Assembly (NCBI GenBank): GCA_050084515.1
Contig: CM114275.1
Span: 6,262,001 to 6,326,000 of the forward strand
Reading direction: 5' to 3'
DNA length: 64,000 bases
DNA from: Blasia pusilla
Taxonomy: Eukaryota > Marchantiophyta > Marchantiopsida > Blasiales
Shown here: piece by piece, positions 1 through 11,848 of the stretch
Numbering within the stretch: position 1 is the first letter of the stretch
Layout of the letters: the number at the start of each line of letters is the position of its first letter
Program-made: the position numbers and the translations under genes
The notes under the pieces: model-generated
Told to the model about the DNA's origin: nothing
Database searches by the model: none
The model's input: only the letters and a program-made list of their open reading frames with translations

Positions 1-752
1 CGTAAGCGCAAGCATTTCCATCTTATCTTTTCCCTTCTATTAATTATGATACTCACATTATAGGTCCTCCTTCTGAAGTGGTTCCTGCTTATACCCATTT
101 CGTGGAGAAACTCTCTTTCTTAAACCTTAACGTCCAACCTAGTACATGTGGAGTATGATTTCCTTCATGCCTTCCCTCAACATTCACCCCACCTACTCAT
201 GATTTTCCCATGTATATTGAAGGGGTTAGGGTTCTTGGGGTCCCAATTGGCTGCATCAACTATATCTCAAAGTTCTTGGATGAGGCCCTTGTCACCATAG
301 CGGAGATGAAAGAATAAGCGAGAGCCAACAGACTATCTTGAGTGTAACTTTGTCCCACAGTGTTGGATGAGGTTGAGGATAGGTCCATTGTGTCAGGAAC
401 GTCATTTCTGACAACTTTCATGTTGAGGTCTTTCACAACTAAGTGACTTGTTGACTAGGTCACCCGCCCCTAGTAACCAGTGCGCGCAGGTTACCAAGGG
501 GATGACTATTTTTAGGGGAAGAGCCTTTTGGCTCTTCCCAACCCTATATAAGAGAGGAAGATGGCTTTCCTAAGCCATCTTTGTCATGTTGGGCCGTTGG
601 AGCACCTCTCTTGTATGTGTGTGAGATAGGACTAGGGTACTAGCGTCCGGATTCCTGGATAGCACAGGGTGGACGAGGCTCAATATGCCGATGTAGATTG
701 AGGAGTGGAGTTTTAGGCTGGGTGTGCAATTTTCAGTACTCTTTATTTTTGT
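1..752 (+). other. LTR-like promoter block upstream of a short LTR
   Basis: No gene is recognised here. From about 430 the sequence looks like the U3/R part of an LTR or a retroelement leader: a GC-richer block, a TATA-like stretch (cctatataagagagg, about 541-557), then a G-rich region ending at the LTR that starts at 753. No second terminal repeat or coding domain is visible, so the nature of this block is inferred. Confidence 0.3.
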
Positions 753-888
753 TGTGGGATCTCCATGTATATGTATGAGTTGATTTTTGTACATGTGTGG
801 ATCGACCCGTGTGTGGGGAAGATCGGTGTTGTGTGGTATAGATGTGACCAGCGATGTATGTTGTGTAGCGATATGTATGCGCACGACA
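753..888 (+). mobile_element. Solo or remnant short LTR of the gypsy family also found at 24 kb and 41 kb
   Basis: A 136-bp block starts TGTGGGATCTCC and ends GCGCACGACA (TG...CA). It is nearly the same as the LTR at 41178-41312 and the reverse complement of the LTRs at 23691-23816 and 24335-24460. No polypurine tract precedes it and no matching 5-bp flanks are seen, so it is a solo or orphaned LTR. It lies about 1.1 kb upstream of the SOF1 start codon, in the same orientation. Confidence 0.75.
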
Positions 889-2004
889 CCCTTTTGAAAG
901 AGGTGGAATGGCTTCATTTGTTACCTCATCTAGGGAATCCCCAAGTGGCTTATGGGATTCTCTCCCAATGTTTTCTACGACGTCCTTCCTACCTTCTTTG
1001 CACTTGTCCTCCCACTTCTAGGTTCTTACATCGGTTGGCCTCTTTTTACGCTTCTATCTTGGCAACTTTTGGTTAACTTCTTGGCCCGAATACCTTTGAG
1101 GGAGAGGATGGTGTATTTGCTTCACGACAAGCTATCTTGCCTATTTCTTTTGGAGGGGTGGGACTGTCCTCCACAGTCGCATCTACTCTCACAGTCTTTT
1201 TGGGGAGATGGGTGTTGGTAGCACCGATTGTGGCTTCAAGGTTTCTCCAAGGAGAGATGTAGAGGAGGGGGACTTGTTATTTCAACAACAACTAAGATCT
1301 GCACGAGCTCTTCTTCCTCTTACTACACAAGCAATTCTACCCCTTTTCAGTCAATTGATTACGGAAGGGCTTGATCGACTTCAAGAGAATATCTTCGAGA
1401 ATCAACGAGGCATCCTGTGGACGCTCATCGAGCTGCGTCTCACGTTCATGTCGTCTTCGAAGTATATTCTCGAAAATTTTGTGATTACGTCTCATTTTCT
1501 TTTTTCATTCTTTTATGCATTTTTTGATTCCCCTTTAGAGATGTTATTACCTTTCTTTATCCTCTTATGAAAGTTATTTTATAATAAAGTGGATATATTA
1601 CTTATTACCCGACAACATGATAAAGAACTCGCTCGTTACAGTAACAAAGGGAGTGACGACGACCTAACGAACGATAATGTCCCTAACGTCGTCACAAGCC
1701 TCCACCGGACAGCGCGGGACGGTGATCGACGGTGCTTCTGACTGCGTTCATTCTGTGCGCGAGGGAGCTGCAGGAACCCGCGCGGTACCTAAGAGCAGAG
1801 ATCGAGGACGAGGAGGAGAGATGGGGCGAATGCTGTTGGCGCATTTAGAACTGTAGGAATGGTAGGGGAGGGGGTAGAGAAAGTCGAGAGAAGGAAAATG
1901 AGCACGATGGCGTCCACCTTCGATTTGTGAAGGAGAGGTGGAATTTGTTATCCATTCGAATTGAAACTGTTTTCAAAGATTCTGTGTTACGGCGTGAGGG
2001 CACA
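889..2004. other. Intergenic region and 5' flank of the SOF1/DCAF13 gene
   Basis: No conserved protein is seen in any frame; the open frames around 950-1570 have no domain. The last 350 bases are GC-richer and probably hold the promoter and 5' UTR of the gene that starts at 2005. No clear TATA box is found. Confidence 0.4.
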
Positions 2005-5000
2005 ATGAAGGTGAAGGTTATTGCACGCTCGGAGGATGACTTCACTCGAGAGCGTAGCCGCGATTTGCAGGTATGCTGTTTATTTCTTCCTGCTCGTGAG
2101 ATGCTTGTGTTCCATTCTGAATTTTGAATCCCAAAAGCTTCCAGTGCTATTCTATGAAAGTTTGCGATGACGAACGAGGTCGGTGTTTGCCACCGTAGCC
2201 TTTGGACTTAAGAGAATTTATGAACGAAGTGATTTGTTATCGTAGAGAAGTTGGTAAGTTCGATTGCAAATGATTTGTTTCTCGTTCTAGCTCAAGCGTT
2301 GGAGGTCACGTACTCCCTGTACTCATAACGTCTGAATTGCAGAAAGTGTTCAGGAATCTGGACCCCCGACTTCATCCTCAGGAGAGAGCTTGTGAATACA
2401 CAAGAGCTCTGAATGCTGCAAAACTAGAAAAGGTGAGTTGTCTGAATTTGTGTCATACAATTTTCAACTTTTGGGGCAAAGGTAATTTCAGAGCTGTTCC
2501 ACACAGTTTAGTTCTACCTGGAACATTTTGATAGGTGATTATCGCGAGGAAGAAAATGTTCTGGTGGGAGTTCTCTCAGGTTATAGTGTGCCGCTGACTT
2601 CATGAGCTTTGATAGGTCTTTGCCAAACCTTTCATAGGAGCGCTGAGTGGGCACAAAGATGCTGTGTCATGCATGACCAAGAACCCTCGACGGCTGAACT
2701 GCCTCGTCTCTGGATCAATGGATGGAGGTACTGACTTATTGAGTAGTAGCACATAGGTAGAGAACTCTGATGTTGGTCATTTATGGTGATATTTATGTGC
2801 GCAGTTCATGCCGCTCCTCAGATTTGATTATTTCCCAGGGTGCAGTGCTGGTGGAGTGAAGTCTAAGTTCGATTTCTCCCTGGATAAATAAAGCAACTAA
2901 ATCAATGTGGTTGTTGGTGGTTATGGATGCACAGAGCTCCGATTGTGGGATCTTGCACGCAGGTATGCACTTTTACAAGTTCTCGCCAAGTCCCATAGTT
3001 GATTAGGGTGTTGTAAACTAAGGGAAACAGAGTAAAGATAGCAACAAAATGCTAGGATACAACATCTACTACAGACACAACAGTGTTGGAGAAAAATTGA
3101 GAGATGGGGTGAAAGTATGTAACTTACAGAAACTTTGCCTCAGGGCGCCTCTGTACAATACAGTAAGGTTCCTCTGAAGACAATTTTAGTGCAGCCTTTG
3201 GAGTAGCGAGCTTGTTAGCAATGCCTTATGTCAAACTGGTTTGCCTATTGCACTAAGACTTGCATTGGAAATGTCAGCTTAAAGAAATCTCAACTAAGTA
3301 GGCAGCTGTATGTAGTGTGCATAGCATTGTGAGCCTCAGCCCAACTCTTGGCATTAGGGTACAAGTCACCAAAGTGTTAACAAAAACAGGTGATAAAATT
3401 TTTGAAAGCAGTAGTAAAGAAGAAAAATGTTTTTTGCAATCCTGTTGTAATAAGACAGAATGGATTCTGCTCTAATAGATTGATATTTCTGGATGACATG
3501 GAGTATTTCTCAGATGTCATCATTTTAAGCTTGGGTGCGTTGGTAAGTTACTTATTTGTCAGAGGCAATATAATTGTAGTCCAAGGTATAAATATTACAG
3601 TTCTTTAATTTTCAGGCGTTTTGTTGTCTGCAGGCATGTTGTAAGTCAATACCCTGGCCATAAAGGACCTGTGCGGGGAGTGACTATATCCTCAGATGGG
3701 GAGCACCTTGTATCTTGTGGGGATGATTGCACGTAAGAGTGTTTCCGGTGCTAAGCTGATTCATCTAGCTCATATTTCATTGAACTATCAGGAAATTCTT
3801 GTCAGATCCAAGAAATGTGCAAGTAGTTGCTTCCTTCATTTTGAATGCCAAGAAACTGATCAGAAGTGTTGCATACATTAAATCTTAGTACAATTTTTTC
3901 TTTACAGTGTTAGGTTGTGGGAACTTCCACCACCTGGACAGGCCTCTGGGCAGGATGAAGTTCAAGAGGTTGGTTTCCAAGTCTCATGGTTTGCTCATCT
4001 TCCAGCCTGCTTGCCTGCCACTCCATTCTTCTTCTTGTTATAGCTTGATGGTGCAGAGGCAGATTTGTTGCATATAAATGGGACTCAAATGCTTGATGTT
4101 GTGTTCTCCAGGCTTTAGCAACATATCAAGGGAAAAATGCCTTCAGGTAACTTATATGTCAGTGGTTTCAAAATTGACAAAGCTATGGGCAACATGGAAA
4201 ATTACAGCTTTTATTATCGTGCTTAAGATATGTTCAATTTTTATTGCTTGTAAATTACTTCGTCTGACTATAGAGTTTACTTGATACTTCAATTTATATC
4301 ATGGATCAAAGAAATGGAAAGACTCCACTTTTCAATTTGAGTTGCTATTCTTTCAGCCATCTTCCAAAGATGGATTGTGTAATAGATTGAGGAAGTCTGA
4401 TCAGGCATGTCTCGTGCGTGACGCTGTTTCCAAATACAGGGCTGTAGATCACCATTGGAACAAAGATCTCTTCGCTACTGTGGGTGCCCAAGTTGATGTC
4501 TGGGATCACAACAGGTAAGGAATTTTTGCTAACTGTTCCAGTGGAGAAATTATGGGAAGTTCATTTGGAAGGGAAAATCTGTCTGAGTATGATTAAACCC
4601 TATGATGCCATGATGTACTATTTCCTAATGGTTGTTTGGAAATTGGTGTCTAAAGGTCAGAACCAGTGAACACTTTCGCATGGGGTGCAGATACAGTGGT
4701 GTCGGTGCGCTTCAATCCATCAGAACCGGATATATTTGCCACAACTGCCAGGTATGCTACCTCTCTCTAAATGCAATGAACCCTTTCCCACCTCAGTCAA
4801 TTCACTAGTGTGTTTTACTCATCTGTCTTAAAACTTGGGCAAATCAGCTCAGTTTCCTGTTTCAAACTTTGTGGGGTAAGATATTTACATACGTGATAAT
4901 TGTACTGATTAGTCCTCTATGATACTGTGCAGTGATCGAAGCATAGCTCTGTATGACTTACGGATGAGTACTCCTCTGAGGAAGCTCATTATGCAGGTAT

Positions 5001-7296
5001 CTCGACTTGGATTACTTGAGCCAGAGTGGAGTGACTTCTGGTTGTAATATTCCCCCCATAGCTTAACTTCATTTTTTTCAAAAGAAATGATGGATGGAAC
5101 AGGCCCACACGTGTCTCAGTTCAATTGTTCCTGCAGTCAATACCTTGACTGAAGAAGCTGGACCACATGCTGTCGAGCATCTGAAAAAGCATTGTCTGCT
5201 CAGCAACTTCACATAGAAATTCTGTAGGGTGAGAAGTGATTAAACACCAAGTACACTTCGGCGGCTTTCAGATTTGTGTTTTGGGTCCTCACATATTATA
5301 TTGGTTCTCACAGACAAGAGCAAATGCTGTTGCATGGAATCCTCGAGAGGCATTCAACTTCACTGTGGTTAGTAGTGCACTTTGTGTTCAATCTGGAGTT
5401 CCAGTTGATCACGTGTTGTTAGTGATCAAGTTTTGTCTTTCTCAGGTTAATTTTGGTTGTTGATGAGTCGCTTGGATATGATTCATTAAGGAAAACAGAA
5501 GTGGTCACACTTCGACCACTTTGAACGTTCTATTTTCTGACTGTTTTCTTGCAAAGTGCAAAAAAAGTTGTATGCAAGATTTTTCTTTACCTGTGTGTTT
5601 CACTCCATGCAGGCAAATGAAGACTGCAGCTGTTACAGCTATGATATGCGTAGGCTCAAATCTGCAACTTGCATCCACATGGATCATGTCTCAGCTGTGT
5701 AAGTGTCCTTGTTATGACTGAAAGATGCTGTGATCAAACAGGATGGATTGGCTACCTCTCAGATCCTCACCCTGTTCATGGTTTGCATATGCAGGATGGA
5801 CCTCGATTACTCTCCCACGGGAAAGGAATTTGTTACAGGCTCATATGACAGAACTGTGAGCAAATTTTCACTCATGGCATTCTTGGACTGGCATTATCGT
5901 ACTATGCAGACTTATTGTCATCTGCATCTTGCAAGAGTGTACTCTGACCTTGGTAGGCATGTATGTACAGGTTAGGATCTTTGCATTCAATGGAGGTCAC
6001 AGCCGAGAGGTATATCATACAAAGAGGATGCAAAGGTTAGTGCTGAGAACTACGAGTTTCTTTATTTTACATTTAGGTTTTCTTTCAATTAAGATTTTTT
6101 CTTTTCTTCCTTATCACTGGCGCCATGGGCCATCTAATGATGGCCTCATCTTGTAAGAGTTCATATAGAATTTGCGAATCTCTGGATTGATATTTGTTGA
6201 CTTGTCTTTTCTTCCAGAAACTGTTTATCAGTAGGTTCTTTTACACCATAGTGGATTAATTGTCCAACAGCTGGAATCTTAATCGATGTTGTGTAGATAA
6301 ATGTTGGCGTGAGTTCAGCTCACAAGCATTTGTGTCTACTGTGCAGGGTGTTCTGTGTCAAATACAGTAGTGATGCCACCTATGTACTGTCAGGAAGTGA
6401 TGATATGAACATTCGCTTGTGGAAGGCAAAGGCTTCTGAACAACTTGGAGTTGTAAGTTCTAACAAATACAGAAATATTTCAAGTTAGTCTGAAGACATC
6501 TAAATGTTAATTTTCTTGTTGAGGTGGACATGAAATTGTGTCATCCATGATGTAGATGTGGTCTAAAACTTGAAGGGGGGAGGGGGCACTCATTCCCAGA
6601 GAGTTCGTCGCTCTTATCCGGGTCTGTATTGTGCATTTTGCCTCAATATTGGTGAGGTGGGGCACATGGTTCATTTACTCGCCTGACATTCTTCAAATTG
6701 CTGCTTGTGGTGTTTGGCTGAGCAGTTACTTCCAAGAGAAAAGCAAAAACATGCCTATAATGAAGCCGTTAAGGAGAGATACAAGCATTTGCCTGAAATC
6801 AAGCGCATAGAACGGTTAGTAGCTTATTTTATCTCACTGACCAAAAGTACCTTCCAAGTGATGAAGCTATTTTTAGTTTATGGTCACATCAAGGTCATTT
6901 CTAGCCAAGTAGCTCCTCCAGTTGATTGGTCCTCTGTCAACCAAACCCAAGGGTTCCTCTCAAATTTGGACAAGATATTATGTGGACAGCATATGCTAGT
7001 AGGGCATACTTCCAATCAGTCAACTGCCAAGATATGTTTCACTGGATTTATATTCCTTGCTAGCGATGGAACCAATGTCTTTTGAGTCCGCTTGATGCTT
7101 GAATCTGAGATAGTGTATGAAATTTTCTTGCAGACATCGACATTTGCCTAAACCAATTTACAAAGCTGGAAAGTTGCGGCGGGCAGTGCAAGATGCTGAC
7201 AGGAAGAAAGAGAGTAGAAAGCGAGCCCACAGTGCACCTGGTGTGGTGCCTCACACGTCTGTTCGGAAAAAGCGCATTGTAACAGAGTTGGAGTAA
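2005..7296 (+). CDS. DCAF13: DCAF13/SOF1-like WD40 protein (rRNA processing; DDB1-CUL4 associated factor)
   Basis: Sixteen exons join in frame to 465 aa: 2005-2070, 2343-2432, 2616-2727, 2935-2962, 3634-3732, 3908-3968, 4357-4514, 4656-4751, 4933-4996, 5314-5367, 5613-5698, 5795-5855, 5971-6035, 6347-6452, 6726-6814, 7134-7296 (stop TAA). All introns are GT-AG. The start MKVKVIARSEDDFTRERSRD and the block LDPRLHPQERACEYTRALNA are the SOF1/DCAF13 N-terminal signature. WD40 blades follow, including LRLWDLAR, MDLDYSPTGKEFVTGSYDRT and SGSDDMNIRLWKAKASEQLG. The C-terminal Sof1 domain (VKERYKHLPEIKRIERHRHLP) ends in a basic tail. In the family the protein works in the nucleolar small-subunit processome in 18S rRNA maturation, and is a proposed CUL4-DDB1 substrate receptor. 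The length matches the family (human 445 aa) and the gene looks intact. A polyadenylation-like AATAAA lies near 8019. Exon borders are read from the sequence; function is from homology. Confidence 0.93.
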
Positions 7297-9555
7297 GCAG
7301 CTTTAGGTGAAGTGCTGTATGATGCACATCTGCTTCATTTTCCTGATCAATCTTGATGATGGAGGGAAAACTGAATGTGCTGGATCTTTTTCCAGTCACT
7401 GTATCTGCATATCAACAGCAGAGGATGAGTAGGCCTGGTAGTTAGGTTTGATATTTTGATTGCAGGACAAAATGCTTTATGCCCAGTATCCGAGGATTTT
7501 TAAACTGACCATAGCTGTTGATTTATTGACCAATTAGAAGCGGGAGCAGTATATGAGCAGAACATGATATGAGAACTGTACATGTATCGAGATTTAGTGT
7601 CAACCTTCCAAGTTAATCATCCAAAGGAAGAAGTATAAAGTAATAGGATTCAGAAAACATTAGCCCTTTCTTGACAAGTACATGGGGGTGTAGGATGATG
7701 GGTGTAGTGGATCGAAGCATTGTGTTCTCAAGATTTCTGAATGAAGTAAAGGTGAAGTGAAAATGTTGATTATTGCTGGTACCTGTAAGCAGGCGCAAAT
7801 CATTTTACAGTATGTGATTTGAAATTTAATGCTGATTGGTTGGATAGTGAGCTGACGAATGGCAAGTTCTTACTTTTTCACGACTTATTCAAGCAATTGC
7901 TCAGCTACTGCCAGTAGGAACAAAAGTTTTGTCAATGTAATCCAGGCTTAACTGCTACCACATCTAAATGAATTGTTCTTCGGTGTTACATAATATTGTA
8001 GAAGCGTAATATCTTTCAATAAAAGGAGATATATTCGCGACTTGGCCAGATTCAGTCCATATGACACTGGTCATGTCCAAGGAAAGTGGCTTGTCGGGTA
8101 AATGTATCCTTAACCCTGAGAAAGCCCCATGTGCTAAAGCCAGAATGCTAATTTCAACGGATTTTCTTGGGATACAAACTTCATCATCTCTTCTATGAAA
8201 ACATCGTCGGATTTTATGAAAATGGATAGTACGAAATTTGCCACGCTCCTGATTTTGGTGATAATAGTTATTATATGCAAGGAAGTATCTTAGCGGTATT
8301 CATAATTTTTTAATCATACACTTATTATATCCTAGAGGCCCATTTCAAGTATCGTTTACCGGTGGTGAGGAAGTCGATACCGAGAAAGCGTACATCTTCT
8401 TTTTCATGGCTGATTGTGACCTTCGAGTCTTTGATTGTCTGAATCTCTCTTTTGTATTTCCGACGAGTATTCCATCACACATTTTTCTTTAACTCATTAT
8501 TATACTACATGCATCTTCAATTGCTTTAAATATTACCTAGTTCCAAGTGATTATAAAATATGCTCATTCAAGGGTCAAATTAGAAATACACACCCCTAAT
8601 CCATTTTATTAAGAACATGATTTTCAAAAGAGGATTAGGGAAGGCAACATCCTATAAAGGACGAGGTAAGATGCAAAATGAACTTCAAAGAGAACTAACA
8701 AGCCAATGCAGAATCCAAGTCAGCAAATCATCCAATTAATGGCTTAAAAAATTAAGCATGAATACTAGTGGTGAAGGAACGATGAGGTGAGTCATCCCTA
8801 ACGACTTCCACTCAACACGCCAATGCCAATACTTGTCCATGTTGTAAGGCTGACGAAATTGTTTGCCAAAACAAGTAGTGTCAACGGAGAAAGGACTTCG
8901 AGATGGGATAAGTTGTTGGTTCTCAAGGGAAAGGTGAGCACACGTTTCCAAAAAAGTATCAAAATATGCATGTACATACTTTTAAAACTTCCGCTTCCGC
9001 TGCAAAGTATATAAATCCATCAATCTCATGTCTCCCAACATAAGTTAACTCTTCTATTCTTATTGCTAAATGAACAATAGATCCATTTGTAAGGGCAATC
9101 CAACCCACCAAGTCAAAACGTCTTAGATCATTATCACCACGATATCTAATAATCAAAAGTCAACTTAAAACAACAAGACTAACTCTCCAAAAAGATATTT
9201 GCTCTTGCCCAACAATATATCCCATAGTACAAGCCACTCAAACTATTGGCATAATGCCTCTCTAATCACATCATTATTGTCATTTGTGACCACTAGATGC
9301 ATCATCAAGAATATGGATATACTTTGCATACACAACTTGACACATCTGAAAGAGAAGGATGAGGAATTAGCATAATTGAAAAGGTTATCCAAAGTATGCT
9401 CCGTGGAAGAGAAAATGGACGAATACGAGGAATTGCGATAAGTCTTGCCCCCACTCATATATCCTCACATCAACGCATGTGAGCTTCATGACTTATCTAC
9501 GAGAATTCCTACCAAATGAGCATATCTTTCATTCTCTAAGGCATCCTCTAATAGA
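7297..9555. other. 3' UTR candidate and AT-rich intergenic DNA
   Basis: The sequence after the SOF1 stop stays transcript-like to a possible poly(A) signal near 8019 (caataaaag). Beyond that, no gene, RNA or structured repeat is seen up to the Helitron remnant at 9556. Confidence 0.4.
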
Positions 9556-9592
9556 CTAGTTAGCATGCCCGTGCTTCACACGAAAATAGATC
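9556..9592 (-). mobile_element. Helitron-type 3' terminus (remnant)
   Basis: Read on the minus strand: CGTGTGAAGCACGGGCATGCTAACTAG followed by T. This is a short GC hairpin (CGTG...CACG) about ten bases before CTAG, the 3' end structure of plant Helitrons and shared with the copies near 21.6, 46.5, 55.8 and 57.6 kb. The matching 5' end was not found. Confidence 0.55.
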
Positions 9593-9657
9593 TCATTATT
9601 AAAAATTATTTTTAAAAATGAAATTAAAGAGTGAACATTTTTTTTAAACTCGCCCCT

Positions 9658-9975
9658 CACATACATAAAATCATCATTAAACCACTCCTCCCATAAATAT
9701 AATCCCCATCAATCAAATTAATCCCACTACTTCTTACAACAATTATTATTCATGTTTAATCCACTCTTCACATACATAAAATCATCCCTAAACCATTCCC
9801 CCATAAATACAACCCCCACCAATCAAATTAAATTTCACTACTTCCTACAATAATTATTGACAAATTTTAATTCATTTTTCATAAACATAAAATCATCTTT
9901 AAACCATTTTCTCGTAAATATAACCCTCACTAATCAAATTAAATTCCACTACTTCTTACAATAATTATTATCCAA
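9658..9975. repeat. Three tandem ~110-bp AT-rich units
   Basis: Three head-to-tail copies start at about 9658, 9769 and 9880. Each holds cataaaatcat...aaacca, then cccataaatata-like, aatcaaattaa, cactacttcttacaa and aattatta. The copies have drifted, so this is an old minisatellite-like duplication. It has no coding potential. Confidence 0.75.
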
Positions 9976-11848
9976 AAAAATTATTTTCAAACCCATAATA
10001 AATTACAAAATGAATACATGAAACAAAAAGTAATAACATGTTATTATCTTGTCTTATTCTACTTGTGGGATTGCGCTTTATGGTATGAACAAAATAACCC
10101 ATGAGGCTACTTTATACATCTCAAAAAGAATTCATTTAAGAACTCGGATAAAAATTTTATAAAACCAATCCGAATGCGAAAAACTTCAATCTTTTCAACA
10201 CATATGATAAAATCAAAATTAGGTGAGATAAACATTAAGACAAAGCATAAAAAAGATCTTATCCGAAAGTGACTAGATGAGAATCATCGTCAATACAACG
10301 GAAGAAATAAGATGGAAGTATTTGGGTTGAAACTTTGAGACATGAAAGTATGCAATGCCAAACATGGGGCCAACCATTAGTTCATCTTCACACACACCGC
10401 ATGCTAACTCAAGAAAATCATCCTTTCCAAAACATCATGGCGAGAATATATAATAGCGTATCACAAGCATAACAGAAACGTAAAAATTGAAAACAACTTG
10501 CTAGTTGGCCTCTGACAAAACATGACTAGTACAATATAAATGCACGGAAATATAAATTGAAATGTTAAAAACATCAAAGTGACTTACTATCTGATATGGA
10601 TGAATATCAACAATCCTATAGAGCAATGCCTTCCAAGCACCATTCAAAATTGATGAAGAAATAAATGGGGATAAAACTACAAGCACAAGGATTGACTAAG
10701 AAAACAATAACTTCTCCAATGGCAAAAATATCAAAAGACCGGGAAAACTTGTTAACTTGCCCCAAATTTACACTGAGTCTAATACATTATATTGAATGCC
10801 TTTCATGATTAACATCTTGAATGATGATTAACATCTTGAATGCGATCAGTTGTCACGAAGTAAATGATCATTTTAAAAATTCTTCCCAATCATTGAATTT
10901 CAAACATTGAAGAATCTCAAAACACATCACATCTTCCCTTGGGAAAGAATTAAAACCCCATTGGGAAAGAGTACGAAATATTGTACACTGACTTTTATGA
11001 TGGAAAAAATAATGCTTCTTGGGTGATTAGGTGAAGGCAACATAAGACGTGTTAGATTAAGAACAAGGGAAATTAAGATGATAAGAGGAAATAAAAGCAA
11101 TTTGACTTAATCAAATTCAACCAATTGCTGTAAGACTTTTAGTAATGGTAAATTAAAGATTGAGAGTCCATACAAAGATGGTCAATTATGTTGATGTTAT
11201 TTGACTACAACGTGAACAAATTCTTTAGCAAAAGTGAGAAAAACAAAGATCAAAATTCAAACTTGAAAAAAACAAATTGAATGTAAAATCCAAAAAATTC
11301 GTGTACCATTGGAATAGTCACTAGCAAAGCATTTAACAATCTTCCATTTTCTCTTCTCCTCCTTAAACTTTAAAGCAGCAAATAAACTTTGGTCTACAAA
11401 ATATTAAATTAATATTGTATTGTTTACAAATTCAAAATTCTTTCCATGTATCATTCATTCAGCTAATTATGTATTTTCCAGAATAATAAACATCACATTT
11501 CATCCTTGGGATATATTTTTCACATAACAATTTCCCCTTCCTCAATTATTGTGTAAATGATGCTACATGACTTTCCCATGTTCCTAGCAAAACCAAGACT
11601 ACCACAACAACTTGGACCCAAAAACTTTACTCTATTGTGAGCTATGATTAATCAATCAAGGCACAAACAATTTTCTCCATAAGAAGCATCCAAAACTAGT
11701 CAACCCCTTTAGGCACATACACTCATTTAGTTAAGACCTTCAAATTTTCTAATATGAGAGAAAACCTCAAAGGGAAAGGTGGTACAAGGACAGTTCAACG
11801 GGAAGGGAAAGGGGAAAGAATTGCAACTCACTACAAAAATGTTAATTC
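9976..11848. other. AT-rich intergenic DNA with the 3' flank of GCS1
   Basis: Nothing coding was recognised. The right end is the 3' UTR side of the minus-strand gene whose stop codon is at 11851-11849. The cactacaaaaa string at 11829 resembles a CACTA terminus but has no partner. Confidence 0.35.

Noticed and set aside
11829-11840. cactacaaaaa as a CACTA terminal repeat
   Set aside because: It lies in the 3' UTR of GCS1, has no inverted partner or subterminal repeats and matches only by its first bases.
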